The notes: generated by a model from the sequence alone, not told the origin. Counted from the stretch's first letter, positions 42,483 through 51,851 are shown. The stretch: 64,000 nucleotides of DNA from Chloroflexota bacterium (GCA_026707665.1 JAPOWK010000094.1:55367-119366); one strand, 5' to 3'. Made by a program: numbers and translations.

Positions 42483-43498
42483 TGACGCAGGAAGTCGCCA
42501 TCGTGAGCGGGCTGTTCAACGCTTTCCTCTGGGGATCTTGGTCCGTCCTCCTCAAGAAGCTGGACAGCTACCCGCTGGACGCCTTTTTCCTAGGGATCTA
42601 CATCTTCGCCTTCGTTTTCGTCTGGCTTCTCGCCTAGATCGTGCTGGGGGAGGAACTCTTCAAAGAGTTGGCGCAAGCATGGCGCCAGAAGCCCGCGATC
42701 ATCATCGTCGCGCTGGCGGCCGGCGGGGTATTTGTCATCGGCGTTCGGATCACCATGACGGTTTTCACCGCTGTCGGCTTATCGGTGACGGCGCCAGTAC
42801 AGACCGGTATGAGCCTGATTCTGGGCACATCGCTGGCCGCCCTCGTAGGCGGTACGCCAGCCGCTCTCGCCCCGCTTGATCTAGCGATCGCCTGTCTCTT
42901 GCTCTTCGCCGCCGCCATGGCCACCGTCCGGGCGAGAATCGTCCGCGACCGCTGGCTTTTCGAGGCGGCCCCACGTCAATTGCGCGACGCCGCTGGCGGT
43001 ACGAGCAGACGCCTAATCGTAAAAAACATGGCTCTTGTCGGCCTCGCCGCCGCTATCATCACCGCCTACCCGCTCGGATTATCCTATTCGCTGCGAGCGC
43101 CTGGCCGTGAGTACGGGCTGACGCCGCTTTCCTTCGTGAGCGTATTAGTGACCGGTTCGCTCATCGGCGTGGTCCTGACATCGGGCGCCGTTTTGACGCT
43201 GCGCCGCCAATGGTCCACCTTTCTGCGCGCGGGCTGGAGGATGCACCGCTATTCGCTCATCGCCGCCAGCGCGCACTATGGCGGTAACATCATCAACGCC
43301 TTCGCTACTGGCGCTCTGACCGCCGCCGTCTCTTGGCCCATTGGCACCACATCGCAGCTTTGGACTTATGTTTGGGGCTTGGCAACAGGCGAATTCAAAG
43401 GCGCGCCGCGCAAGTCTTATCTGCTGATCGCATCCGGCGCCCTGCTATATCTCGCTGGCATCTTGTACTTGCGTTGGGCGCTGCTGCGCTCTGCTTAG
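42482..43498 (+). pseudogene. DMT/GRP-like sugar transporter interrupted by in-frame TAG
   Basis: The ATG at 42482 overlaps the oxidoreductase stop and gives 51 good residues (GLFNAFLWGSWSVLLKKLD, YIFAFVFVWLLA). A TAG at 42635-42637 follows, and the same frame continues for 286 more codons with about eight membrane helices. The G-S-W-x-x-x-x-K start resembles the rhamnose/glucose uptake branch of the drug/metabolite transporters. With the stop the second helix is cut off, so the gene is either inactive, read through, or carries a sequencing error. A GTG at 42641 could restart a shortened protein. Confidence 0.7.
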
Positions 43499-43556
43499 TC
43501 GATCATCAAAGTAGAACCAAGTTAGTCGTGTAATAATACTTATCCGCTCGAAAGTC

Positions 43557-43637
43557 TCCCCTTCCCTAGCTCGCTGGGAATTCCGCCCCCCGTTGAGCGG
43601 GGGGACCGAGGGGGGAACTAGGCCGGGGGATGGGGTA
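43557..43637. repeat. Family A palindrome with a family B insert
   Basis: CCCCTTCCCTAGCTCGCTGG is followed not by the expected GAAGGGG but by a family B hairpin (43579-43619: CCGCCCCCCGTTGAGCGGGG and GACCGAGGGGGGAAC). GGCCGGGGGATGGGG then resumes family A. The same arrangement occurs at 56902. Confidence 0.7.
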
Positions 43638-43693
43638 GAATCGCGGCATTCCGCGTTTTCATTACTCTCGTGGATTTACTAAGGAGAACAGAG

Positions 43694-44065
43694 ATGAAAC
43701 ACCTATCAAAAGAAGAACGGGAATCTTCCGCCAACGTTTACGTTTCCGGAGGAACGTCACAGTTGGACCGACTGATAGCGGCGCAGGCCGACGGCGGTGT
43801 ATCGGTGGCGCTGGTGCATTTCACCAGCGGCGCCGTCACCCACTGGCACACGCACCCGGGCGAGCAGGTGCTCCTCGTCACTGCGGGCGAATGCCGCTTT
43901 GGCAACGAAGCGGGCGAAGGCGGCGTCGCCAAAACCGGCGATGTCATTCACTTCCCGCCCGGTGAAAAACACTGGCACGGCGCCGTCGAAGGCACAAATA
44001 TGACCCACATGAGCATCACGACCGTCGGCGCGCCCAACTGGATGGAACCGGTGACGGGGACTTGA
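43694..44065 (+). CDS. Cupin-domain protein
   Basis: 123 residues from the ATG at 43694 with AAGGAG 7 bases upstream. Both cupin motifs are present: HWHTHPGEQVLLVTAG at about 54-69 (three metal-binding His and a Glu) and GDVIHFPPGEKHWHGA at about 88-103 (fourth His). A single-domain cytosolic cupin; family members are isomerases, dioxygenases or binding proteins for small polar molecules. It lies between two catabolic gene groups. Confidence 0.82.
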   Translation: MKHLSKEERESSANVYVSGGTSQLDRLIAAQADGGVSVALVHFTSGAVTHWHTHPGEQVLLVTAGECRFGNEAGEGGVAKTGDVIHFPPGEKHWHGAVEGTNMTHMSITTVGAPNWMEPVTGT

Positions 44066-44171
44066 GGCTTCTCACCCTCCGAAAGAGAAGCGAGCAGACA
44101 AGTGACTACAAGTCAGCAGAGAGAATGACTGCCGCATGACAGAAATTTCCAATAGAAACGAAACCTTGTAC

Positions 44172-44192
44172 GGGCGAGCCGGTGGCTCGCCC
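44172..44192. repeat. Family G palindrome
   Basis: GGGCGAGCC-GGT-GGCTCGCCC, the uninterrupted form of the repeat split by family C at 39385-39432. Confidence 0.7.
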
Positions 44193-44248
44193 ACTCTCGC
44201 CATATTATTCCGATCATATTTTTCACGAATAATTTGGACTTACTCAGA

Positions 44249-45100
44249 ATGAAAATCGTAGTCTCCGGCGGCAGCGGTCTCGCTGGATCAGCCGTCGTTT
44301 CGCACTTGCTTGAGGCGGGCTACGCTGTCGTCAGCATCGACCGCCGGCCGCCGCCGCATCCCATCGCTGAATTTCGGCTCGTGGACTGTGAAGATCTGGG
44401 ACAGGTCTACGGCGCCTGCCACGGCGTTGACGCCATCGTGCATCTCGCCGCCATCCCACGCCCCATTCACCATACGCCCGATCAGGTCTTCCGCACCAAT
44501 GTCATGGCCGCCTTCAACATTTTCGAGGCGGCCGCCAATTTGGAAATCCCGCGCGTCGTCTACATCAGCTCCATGTCAGTCTTGGGCTTGCCCTTCTTTT
44601 ACCAGCCCATCCGCCTGGCTTACCTGCCAATAGATGAGGCGCACCCTCACGCGCCACAGGACGCCTACGCGCTCTCGAAGACTATGGGCGAAGACATCGC
44701 GCGCGCTTTTGTCCGCCGGATGGCTGGCGGATTGTCGGTCATCAGCTTGCGCTTCCCCTGGATTCACACACCGCAGACCTTCCAATCTGTCCTGAGGCCC
44801 CTGTGGGACGATCCTGCGGGCGGCGCGTCCAATCTCTGGGGCTACATAGATACCCGCGATGTCGCGGGTGCGTGCCGCCTCGCGCTGGAAGCCGATATCA
44901 GCGGGCACGAGGCTTTCTACATCAGCGCGCCAAACACCTTCATGAAGACGGATTCGCTTCAACTGGCGCAAACCTATTATCCGGACGCCAAAATTCGAAC
45001 GCGCCTCTCCGGCAATCAATCGTTGTTTGACAATTCCAAAGCGGTGGCGATGCTCGGCTATGAAGCGCATTTCTCCTGGGAGCAGTACGAATGGACCTAG
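44249..45100 (+). CDS. NAD-dependent epimerase/dehydratase family protein
   Basis: 283 residues from the ATG at 44249 (five codons inside the longest frame). The N-terminal Rossmann motif VVSGGSGLAGSAVVSHLL binds NAD. HLAAIPRP follows at about 71-78, and the catalytic Y-x-x-x-K is in DAYALSKTMGE at about 140-150. The short C-terminal part is typical of extended SDRs acting on sugars or sugar acids. The last 10 bases overlap the AmS-family gene, so the two are co-translated. It opens a likely operon that runs to 48309. Confidence 0.85.
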   Translation: MKIVVSGGSGLAGSAVVSHLLEAGYAVVSIDRRPPPHPIAEFRLVDCEDLGQVYGACHGVDAIVHLAAIPRPIHHTPDQVFRTNVMAAFNIFEAAANLEIPRVVYISSMSVLGLPFFYQPIRLAYLPIDEAHPHAPQDAYALSKTMGEDIARAFVRRMAGGLSVISLRFPWIHTPQTFQSVLRPLWDDPAGGASNLWGYIDTRDVAGACRLALEADISGHEAFYISAPNTFMKTDSLQLAQTYYPDAKIRTRLSGNQSLFDNSKAVAMLGYEAHFSWEQYEWT

Positions 45101-45660
45101 TGCGAATCCGTACCATCACCGACATCATCTACCACGAGGGCTTTCGTCGCTTAGCGACGCCCTCGCGCAAGGTGGCGGCCGGCGCCCTGATCAAGAATCC
45201 CTTCGCCGGGCGCTACATCAAAGACCTCAGCGATCTCTACGCGATCGGTGCGGAACTTGGCGAGCGCCTGGGCGAGACCGCCGTCGCCCAACTCGCCGGG
45301 CAACCTCACAGTTACGGAAAAGCGGCGATCGTCGGCATGGACGGCGAACTTGAACACGCGGCCGCCTTGCTGCACCCGACTCTGGGCGCGTCCCTGCGCG
45401 AAGCCGTCAGCGGCGGGAAGGCGATTATCCCCTCCGCAAAGAAAAAGGGAGGTCCCGGCGCCGCCATTGATGTGCCGCTGCACCACAAAGACGCGATGTA
45501 TGTGCGCTCGCATTTCGACGCCATGACCTTTCGCCTGGAAGATGCCCCGGCGGCGGACGAAATCCTCGTCATCATCGCCGTGACCGACGGCGGCCGACCA
45601 CACGCGCGCGTCGGCGGCCTCCAACTCAGCGACATCAGGGTCGACGATGGTCAAACCTGA
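45091..45660 (+). CDS. AmS / DUF1185 ('amino acid synthesis') family protein
   Basis: 189 residues covering the whole small family (PF06684): RKVAAGALIKNPFAG near residue 27, YGKAAIVGMDGELEHAAALLHP at about 73-94, GGPGAAIDVPLHHKDAMYVRSHFD at about 126-149. Its biochemical activity is poorly defined. It overlaps the upstream epimerase gene and is followed by a hydrolase and an enamidase-like enzyme, a context more consistent with breakdown of a nitrogen compound than with amino-acid synthesis. That is inference. Confidence 0.75.
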   Translation: MDLVRIRTITDIIYHEGFRRLATPSRKVAAGALIKNPFAGRYIKDLSDLYAIGAELGERLGETAVAQLAGQPHSYGKAAIVGMDGELEHAAALLHPTLGASLREAVSGGKAIIPSAKKKGGPGAAIDVPLHHKDAMYVRSHFDAMTFRLEDAPAADEILVIIAVTDGGRPHARVGGLQLSDIRVDDGQT

Positions 45661-45719
45661 TGATCGCGCCCGCTTCACCGCCGGAACCGTCCAGCTGAAC
45701 GAAAGGGGTAGCGAAGCAA

Positions 45720-46355
45720 ATGACAACCAGGAACACATTCTCGGAGAAGCAATCGCATCAGCAGCGGAACAAGATCACCGAATTCAACCCGGCGACCACC
45801 GCCCTGCTCGTCGTCGATATGCTCAAGGATTTCTTCGACCAAGGCGGCGCCATGGTATTGGAAGGCGGGAAGGCGCTCTATGCCCCCCACCAGAAGCTGC
45901 TCGCGGCGGCGCGCGCGGCACACATGCCCGTTTTCTGGCTCAACCAGAGCCTCCCGCCCAATGACAGCCTCTTTGAAATGCGCGTGGTTCACTGCCTGGC
46001 TGGTTCTTGGGGCGCCGAAGTCGTCGACGAGCTGCCCGTCGAAGAAGATGATATCGTCATCCCCAAACGGCGCTACAGCGGTTTCTTCCAAACCACGCTT
46101 GACCTCACCCTGCGCGAACGGGGCATCGATACCGTCATCGTCACCGGCGTCGTGACGAACATTTGCGTGCGCTCTACCGTCCACGATGCCTTCTTCCTGC
46201 GCTACAAGGTTCTGGTGCCGGAAGACCTGGTCATGGCCACCAGCCCGCAAGCGCAGGAAGTCACCCTATACGATATTGATACCCATTACGGCGATGTCAC
46301 CAATCTCGAGAATATCCTGGTTGCGCTGCAGCGTAAACATCAGGCCGACCGATGA
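45720..46355 (+). CDS. Isochorismatase-like cysteine hydrolase
   Basis: 211 residues. The catalytic triad of the family is visible: Asp in LLVVDMLKDFF (about 32), Lys in IVIPKRRYSGF (about 117) and Cys in VTGVVTNICVRSTVHDAF (about 150). Members hydrolyse amides such as nicotinamide, maleamate, N-carbamoyl compounds or ureidoacrylate. With the enamidase-like gene overlapping its stop (ATGA type), an amide-cleaving step such as maleamate or carbamoyl hydrolysis is plausible. A G-rich ribosome site lies rather far from the ATG. Confidence 0.85.
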   Translation: MTTRNTFSEKQSHQQRNKITEFNPATTALLVVDMLKDFFDQGGAMVLEGGKALYAPHQKLLAAARAAHMPVFWLNQSLPPNDSLFEMRVVHCLAGSWGAEVVDELPVEEDDIVIPKRRYSGFFQTTLDLTLRERGIDTVIVTGVVTNICVRSTVHDAFFLRYKVLVPEDLVMATSPQAQEVTLYDIDTHYGDVTNLENILVALQRKHQADR

Positions 46356-47509
46356 GCGAAATGCTGATTTACAATATCGGTCGCATAGTCTCAGGCGAAT
46401 TCCATTCCCCGCTTCTAATGGGCGATTCGATCCGCATCCGCGACGGGCTGATCGCTGAGATCGGCAGCAGGCTCGCCGCCGGCGCCGACGCGACCGCCGT
46501 CAATGCCAATGGGGCGACGGTAACGCCTGGATTGATCGACTCGCATGTGCATCCAGTCATCGGCGATTACAGCCCGCGCCAGAAGATTGTCGACTTCATC
46601 GCCAGCTGCGTTCATGGCGGCGTCACCCGCATGATTTCCGCCGGCGAGGTGCACATGCCCGGCCGCCCTACCGGCGCCATCGGCACAAAGTCAATGGCGA
46701 TCGTCGGCGCGAAAGCCTGGAATAGTTACAGGCCCGGCGGCATGAAGGTGCAGGGTGGCGGCTTGCTCTTGCAGGCGGGTCTCACCGCAGCCGACTTCGA
46801 GGAAATGGCGACCGCCGGCGTCAAGCATCTGGGCGAAGTCGGGCTGGGCGGCTATCACGATTGGGACAAAATCGCCGAAATGGTAGGCTGGGCGAAGCGC
46901 TGTGGCATGACGGTCATGATGCACATCGGCGGCGCTTCCATTCCGGGCAGTGACGCCATCGGCGCCGAGCACGCCATCAAAGTGCAGCCGCACATCGCGT
47001 CCCACCTTAACGGCGGTCCGACCGCGCCAACGCTAGCGGATATCGAGCGGATCATCGCCGAAACCGACGCCGCCCTCGAAATCATTCAATGCGGCAACGC
47101 CGCCATCATCCCCCGCATCCTCGATCTGGCTCGGCGCCACGATGCCCGCGACCGCGTCATCATCGGTACCGATATGCCATCCGGTACCGGCGTCATTCCC
47201 TTGGGCATGCTGCGCACGATCGCCTGGGTCAGCGCGCTTGGCGCAGTGCCGCCCGAACAAGCGATCGCCATGGCGACCGGCACAACGGCCCAAGTCTACA
47301 ATCTTGCAGCGGGTCGCATCGCGCCCGGCCAGGAAGCCGACCTGGTCATCATGGATGCGCCGATTGGCAGCGCCGCCGATGACGCCCTGGAGACGATCCA
47401 AATCGGAGATACCCCCGGCATCTCCGGCGTCATCATTGATGGCGAATTAGTCGTACGCGCAAGTGTAAATACGCCGCCGGCGCGGCGCCAGCTGGAGCTA
47501 AATTCATGA
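46352..47509 (+). CDS. Enamidase-like amidohydrolase
   Basis: 385 residues, a metal-dependent amidohydrolase of the enamidase type known from nicotinate fermentation in Eubacterium barkeri. Shared features recalled from that family: NIGRIVSGEFHSPLL at the start, GLIDSHVHPVIGDYSPRQKI (metal His pair at about 65-67), HGGVTRMISAGEVHMPGRP, LGEVGLGGYHDW (bridging Glu), MMHIGGASIPGS and SHLNGGPT (His ligands), IIGTDMPSGTG (Asp) and QEADLVIMDAPIGS near the end. It hydrolyses a cyclic enamide in the reference pathway. The nicotinate reductase and hydroxylase partners are not seen next to it, so the physiological ring compound is open. Confidence 0.82.
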   Translation: MSEMLIYNIGRIVSGEFHSPLLMGDSIRIRDGLIAEIGSRLAAGADATAVNANGATVTPGLIDSHVHPVIGDYSPRQKIVDFIASCVHGGVTRMISAGEVHMPGRPTGAIGTKSMAIVGAKAWNSYRPGGMKVQGGGLLLQAGLTAADFEEMATAGVKHLGEVGLGGYHDWDKIAEMVGWAKRCGMTVMMHIGGASIPGSDAIGAEHAIKVQPHIASHLNGGPTAPTLADIERIIAETDAALEIIQCGNAAIIPRILDLARRHDARDRVIIGTDMPSGTGVIPLGMLRTIAWVSALGAVPPEQAIAMATGTTAQVYNLAAGRIAPGQEADLVIMDAPIGSAADDALETIQIGDTPGISGVIIDGELVVRASVNTPPARRQLELNS

Positions 47510-48309
47510 ATCGCTTCAACGCTAAAGTTGCCTTGATCACCGGCGGTGGCGGCGCCTTGGGACGAGCAAGCGCATTGCGTTTCGTCGAGGAAGGGGCGCG
47601 CGTCGTCATCGCCGATATCGACTTGGAACGCGCGCATGCGGTCGCTGCTGAGATCGGCGCTGACGCCTTCGCCATTCAAGCCGACGTAAGCAAAGCGGAC
47701 GACTGCGCCGCTATGGTAGAGGCCGCGCAAGCCCGCTTCGGAAAGCTGGATGTCGTCTTCGCCAATGCCGGCGTCGGCGGCGAGAAAATCGAGTTCGTCG
47801 ATATGCCGATAAAAGAATGGGACCGCGTCATCGGCGTCAACCTGCGCGGCATGGTGCTCACATGCAAGGCGGCGGCGCCCGCCCTTATCGACAGTGGCGG
47901 CGGCTCCATCGTGCTGATGGGGTCCTCTACCGGCGGCTGGGATACCATTCTCGGCGCCGGTCCCTATATGACGAGCAAAGAAGCGGTCAATGCCCTGGCG
48001 CGCAACCTGGCGCTGGAATTGGCGCCCCATCGCATCCGCGTCAACGCCCTCTGCCCCGGCATCATTCAGACGCCATTGAGCTTTCGTCAAGCGACCGACG
48101 ACCCAACTGCCTGGGAGCAATTCTTCGCGCGATTTGCCCAGCGGATTCCGCTCCGGCGCGTCGGACAGCCGGAAGACGTCGCCGCGTCGGTCGCTTTTCT
48201 CGCCTCCGATGACGCCCGTCATATCACCGGCGCTTCCCTCCTCATCGACGGCGGTCAGACGCTGCAAAGCTGGAGCAACGCACCCGACACCGCCTACCCG
48301 TCGTCATGA
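47506..48309 (+). CDS. Short-chain dehydrogenase/reductase (SDR)
   Basis: 267 residues, classical SDR: TGGGGALGRASALRF (cofactor loop, about 12-27), DIDLE after strand 2 favouring NAD, NAGV (about 88-91), catalytic Ser in MGSSTGG (about 143) and Y-MTS-K in GPYMTSKEAVN (about 157-161). It overlaps the enamidase gene by 4 bases. It probably oxidises a hydroxyl intermediate of the same pathway. Confidence 0.88.
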   Translation: MNRFNAKVALITGGGGALGRASALRFVEEGARVVIADIDLERAHAVAAEIGADAFAIQADVSKADDCAAMVEAAQARFGKLDVVFANAGVGGEKIEFVDMPIKEWDRVIGVNLRGMVLTCKAAAPALIDSGGGSIVLMGSSTGGWDTILGAGPYMTSKEAVNALARNLALELAPHRIRVNALCPGIIQTPLSFRQATDDPTAWEQFFARFAQRIPLRRVGQPEDVAASVAFLASDDARHITGASLLIDGGQTLQSWSNAPDTAYPSS

Positions 48310-48534
48310 CAACATACGGGTTGATGAAGAGGTTGCGGTAACAGAAGATCCGTGCGACTGAATTCGACACGGTGTGGTGGAGGAGATTAACAACACTTAC
48401 AGCATTTGGAGAAGACGGATACAATAACGTGCGCGCTCGAAGACGGTCCTGAAAATTCGTGGCTAGGCATTTATTATCCGCCGTCATAAGAATGCAAAGC
48501 ATGCTTGATTTCTTAAAACGAACGGAGTGTATTG

Positions 48535-49254
48535 GTGGACAATAACAATATTCAGCATCTATTGAAAATCATCAAGTACGGACTCGTCTTGGCGATCGTT
48601 ATTCTGATTATCAACTTTTTCACCCCAATCGGCAATTCAGTAATTGGATTGCTGGACAGACTTGCGCCACCTCCTGTAGCAGAAGTGCTTTCCTCGCACA
48701 CTATCATCAACAGCTTGAGAGGTATTGGCAAACTAGTAACGGTAACGAGTGACCCACACTACCGAGAAATCTCCGTGGCTGTTAAGTCAGGATTTTTGGA
48801 TTCAGGTTATTATGCGGCAAATCATGAAGTGGAAGGAATCATTGAGGCGGGTATTGATTTTACGAAAGTTAAGGTGGACAGTCTGCAATGTGACGACAAG
48901 TGTACATTGGTCGTTCCTGCACCTGTCTTGACAAACTGTATCATCGTACGGATTCGCCAGACCGAACAGTCGTTAGCCATTGGCGCCAGAGATTGGGAAC
49001 TGCTAGAAGAACTCGGTAGACATGAGGCGATTAGACTATTCGTCGAGGATGTGACTGAGATTGGAATCTTTGACAAAGCCAAAGAGGAAACAGAGTTGGC
49101 TCTAGGCGATTTTGTCAGCAATTTGACTGGAAAAGCAGTTGATATCGTCTTTGAAGACCAGAGCGAAGAGATAGAGCTTGACGGCACATGCGATCTCGAT
49201 CCCCCCTTCAGTTGGACTAAGGACTCTGAAGGCGAGTGGAGTCGTAGCAGTTGA
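48535..49254 (+). CDS. Membrane-anchored DUF4230-like protein (copy 1)
   Basis: 239 residues from GTG 48535, preferred because GGAG ends seven bases before it; a TTG three bases earlier is possible. One membrane helix at about 13-30 (GLVLAIVILIINFFTP), then an extracytoplasmic domain with the DUF4230-type phrase VEGIIEAGIDFTKVKVDSLQ followed by TLVVPAPVL. A helical part with ELGRHEAIRLFVED and a closing FSWTKDSEGEWSRS follow. It is visibly more AT-rich than its surroundings, which suggests transfer. Paralogue of the next gene. Function unknown. Confidence 0.65.
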   Translation: MDNNNIQHLLKIIKYGLVLAIVILIINFFTPIGNSVIGLLDRLAPPPVAEVLSSHTIINSLRGIGKLVTVTSDPHYREISVAVKSGFLDSGYYAANHEVEGIIEAGIDFTKVKVDSLQCDDKCTLVVPAPVLTNCIIVRIRQTEQSLAIGARDWELLEELGRHEAIRLFVEDVTEIGIFDKAKEETELALGDFVSNLTGKAVDIVFEDQSEEIELDGTCDLDPPFSWTKDSEGEWSRSS

Positions 49255-49338
49255 AGTGTGAGCGAAGCAAAATGGTCTAGCGATTCCTTGCGGTTTTGGC
49301 TGGCAGTCTAAGGTCGAGCGACCGGGCGAGGTGAATCG

Positions 49339-50283
49339 ATGGGAAGATCGCCAAGCGGCAATGGAACGTCGCCCAACGTCATCATATATATCATTCTAGC
49401 TGCTTTTGGCGGACTCCTTCTCGGGTCTGCAATATTCGGCGGCTTGCAGAATCCATCCCCGCCAGCAACAGCGACCGCAACGCAGACCTATACGCCCACT
49501 GCGACTGCAACGCCGACAGATACTCCCACACCGACGGCAACGCTGACCTATACGCGAACTGCTACATCAACTGATACACCGACCGCTACAAACACGCCAA
49601 CCAATTCACCGACGCCAACCAGCACGCCTACGCCGACCGCCACACACACCAGCACTCCCACTCAGACTCCGACACCGACCTCGACGCCAACAAACACGCC
49701 GATTCCTCCGTCAAGGATACTGAAAGGAATCCAGGAAAGTGGTCAACTGATCACTCTCAAAACTGAAATGGCTGAGATTCGCATTGAGGTGATATATCGC
49801 GGCCACCTAAACTGCGAGTATTCTGCGAAGCATGCCGCTGTAGGTGTCATTGAGGCCGGCATTGATCTTGAGCAGATTGATGAAAACAGTATCACCTATC
49901 ATGTTCGCGAGAATTCCTACGTGATTAGTGCCCCTGCGCCTGCGATATCAAGTTGCCGAATAGAGGAACTCGACCAATACATCCAGCAAGGCGGTGGGAC
50001 GGCAACATGCTTTGCCAATGAATGGATGGATATGGCGGAAATTGCCCGTCACTTGGCGATGCAGCGCTTTGTGCAAGAATCACTAGAAGACGACATGCTA
50101 GAGCGCGCGGGAAAGCAAGCAGAATTTGTCTTGGGAAACCTTATCAGGGAATTGACTGGCAGCAGCGTCCATATCGAGTTTGCTGAAGCGCCAAACGAAC
50201 CTAGTCTGCCAGAGTCGTGCCAGCCTAAATTGCCGTTGGGTTGGAGGCAAGATGACGAGGGAAAATGGATTAGGACAGACTAA
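49339..50283 (+). CDS. Membrane-anchored DUF4230-like protein (copy 2) with Thr/Pro stalk
   Basis: 314 residues with GAGGTG before the ATG. A membrane helix lies at about 14-34 ([20 protein letters not shown]), a long Thr/Pro stalk at about 40-128 ([15 protein letters not shown] style), then the same domain as copy 1 ([56 protein letters not shown]). The stalk displays the domain away from the membrane, whereas copy 1 has almost none. The two copies are 85 bases apart on one strand and probably co-transcribed. Confidence 0.65.
   Translation: MGRSPSGNGTSPNVIIYIILAAFGGLLLGSAIFGGLQNPSPPATATATQTYTPTATATPTDTPTPTATLTYTRTATSTDTPTATNTPTNSPTPTSTPTPTATHTSTPTQTPTPTSTPTNTPIPPSRILKGIQESGQLITLKTEMAEIRIEVIYRGHLNCEYSAKHAAVGVIEAGIDLEQIDENSITYHVRENSYVISAPAPAISSCRIEELDQYIQQGGGTATCFANEWMDMAEIARHLAMQRFVQESLEDDMLERAGKQAEFVLGNLIRELTGSSVHIEFAEAPNEPSLPESCQPKLPLGWRQDDEGKWIRTD
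49480..49715. repeat. Low-complexity Thr/Pro codon repeat
   Basis: Degenerate ACNCCNACN units encode the stalk of the DUF4230-like protein. The codons resemble those of the LRR gene stalks at 8370-8710 but lie on the opposite strand. Confidence 0.75.
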
Positions 50284-50291
50284 GTGCGCCC

Positions 50292-51851
50292 CTACCCCCC
50301 GCCAGTCATCAACAATCCCAGATGCTCAATATCCACGTCCACATTCTCCACCTCGCCCACGATCCGACCCTCATACATGACCGCGATCCGGTCCGATAGC
50401 GCGCGGATCTCATCCAAATCCTCGCTGATGAGCAAGATGGCCGTGCCATTGTCGCGCTCTTGCAGCAGCCGCTGATGAATATACTCAGTCGCGCCGATGT
50501 CAACGCCGCGCGTCGGCTGCGCCGCAATCAGCACCCCCGGGTCTCGCGACAACTCGCGCGCCAGCACCAATTTCTGAATATTCCCGCCAGACAAGCTCTT
50601 GACCAGCGTTTCCGTGCTCGGCGTCTTGATTTCATAGGTCTCAATCGCGCGCCGACAAAACTCCCGGATCTTGTGGAAGAGCATGAAAATCTTCCCGCGC
50701 GTGAACTTAGGATGTCCATGATCTTGCAAGACATAATTCTCGGCGACGCTAAACTCCTTGATCACGCCATCGAGCATTCGCTCTTCCGGGATATGCGACA
50801 AGCCGATCGCATTCAACGATGACGGATGCGCGTTGCTGACATCGCTGCCATCCACCGTCACCGAGCCGGCGGTCAGAGGACGCAATCCACAGATGCACTG
50901 CGCCAGCTCCTGCTGACCATTGCCGGAAACGCCGGCGATGCCTACGATCTCCCCGCCGCGCAGACGCAGCGTAACATCATCCAGCCCCACCGTGCCACGA
51001 TTGCTGAGCGCGCTCACGCCATTGAGGATCAAGCGCTCGTCGCGCGGGTCTGGCGGATTCTTGTCATACTCGAGCAGCACCGGCCGCCCCACCATCATTT
51101 CAGCGAGTTTGGGGCGGGTCGCCTCGCTGGTGGGGATGGAATTGACGCGCCGGCCATCGCGCAGGACCGTGACGCGGTGGCTGATTTCCAGCACCTCGTG
51201 CAATTTATGCGAGATGAATACCAAGCCATGCCCGTCATCCGCCAATTGATTGAGGATGCGGAACAAGCCATCGACCTCTTGCGGCGTGAGCACGGCGGTC
51301 GGCTCATCGAGGATCAGCAGCGCCGCCCCCTTGTAGAGCGCGCGCAAAATCTCGACCCGCTGCTGCTCGCCCACAGCCAGTTGCCAAATCGGCAAGTCGG
51401 GATCGACCTTGAGGTTGTAAATCTCCGAAAGTTCGAGCACACGGCGGCTGACCACATCCAGGTCGAGCCGCGCGCCGCGCGAAGACTTCATCCCCAAGGC
51501 GATATTCTCCGCCACCGTCAGCGACGGCACCAGCATGAAGTGCTGATGGATCATGCCGATGCCGTGCTGTATGGCGTCCTGCGGGTTTCGAATCGTGGTG
51601 GCTTCGCCGTTGATGCGGATCTGTCCCGCATCCGGATGATAAAGGCCGTAAAGCATCTTCATCAGCGTCGATTTTCCCGCGCCATTTTCGCCCAGCAGCG
51701 CGTGAATCTCGCCCGCCTTTACATCAAAGTCGATGCCATCCGCCGCCAGCACGCCGGGAAAGCGCTTGACAATCCCCGTCATCGCCAACTGGCTGATCGG
51801 CGCGTGCCCGGTCGGCAGCAAGTCTGTCTTCTGTTTCACGCTCTCGGCCAT
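50292..51851 (-). CDS. Nucleoside/simple sugar ABC transporter ATP-binding protein (double NBD)
   Basis: 519 residues with two fused ATPase domains. First: Walker A GENGAGKST (about 53-61), signature VGEQQRVEIL (about 155), Walker B LLILDEPTAVLTP. Second: degenerate Walker A GVSGNGQQEL and signature SLSGGNIQKLVLAREL (about 415), as is normal in the RbsA/YufO group. It powers the two permeases at 54273 and 55555 and pairs with BMP receptors. It is the last gene of the minus-strand group and ends 8 bases from a convergent gene. Confidence 0.9.
   Translation of the reverse strand: MAESVKQKTDLLPTGHAPISQLAMTGIVKRFPGVLAADGIDFDVKAGEIHALLGENGAGKSTLMKMLYGLYHPDAGQIRINGEATTIRNPQDAIQHGIGMIHQHFMLVPSLTVAENIALGMKSSRGARLDLDVVSRRVLELSEIYNLKVDPDLPIWQLAVGEQQRVEILRALYKGAALLILDEPTAVLTPQEVDGLFRILNQLADDGHGLVFISHKLHEVLEISHRVTVLRDGRRVNSIPTSEATRPKLAEMMVGRPVLLEYDKNPPDPRDERLILNGVSALSNRGTVGLDDVTLRLRGGEIVGIAGVSGNGQQELAQCICGLRPLTAGSVTVDGSDVSNAHPSSLNAIGLSHIPEERMLDGVIKEFSVAENYVLQDHGHPKFTRGKIFMLFHKIREFCRRAIETYEIKTPSTETLVKSLSGGNIQKLVLARELSRDPGVLIAAQPTRGVDIGATEYIHQRLLQERDNGTAILLISEDLDEIRALSDRIAVMYEGRIVGEVENVDVDIEHLGLLMTGGG

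Noticed and set aside
44249..48309. Complete nicotinate fermentation cluster
   Set aside because: Only the enamidase-like step is convincing. Nicotinate hydroxylase, 6-hydroxynicotinate reductase and the mutase are not present in this stretch.
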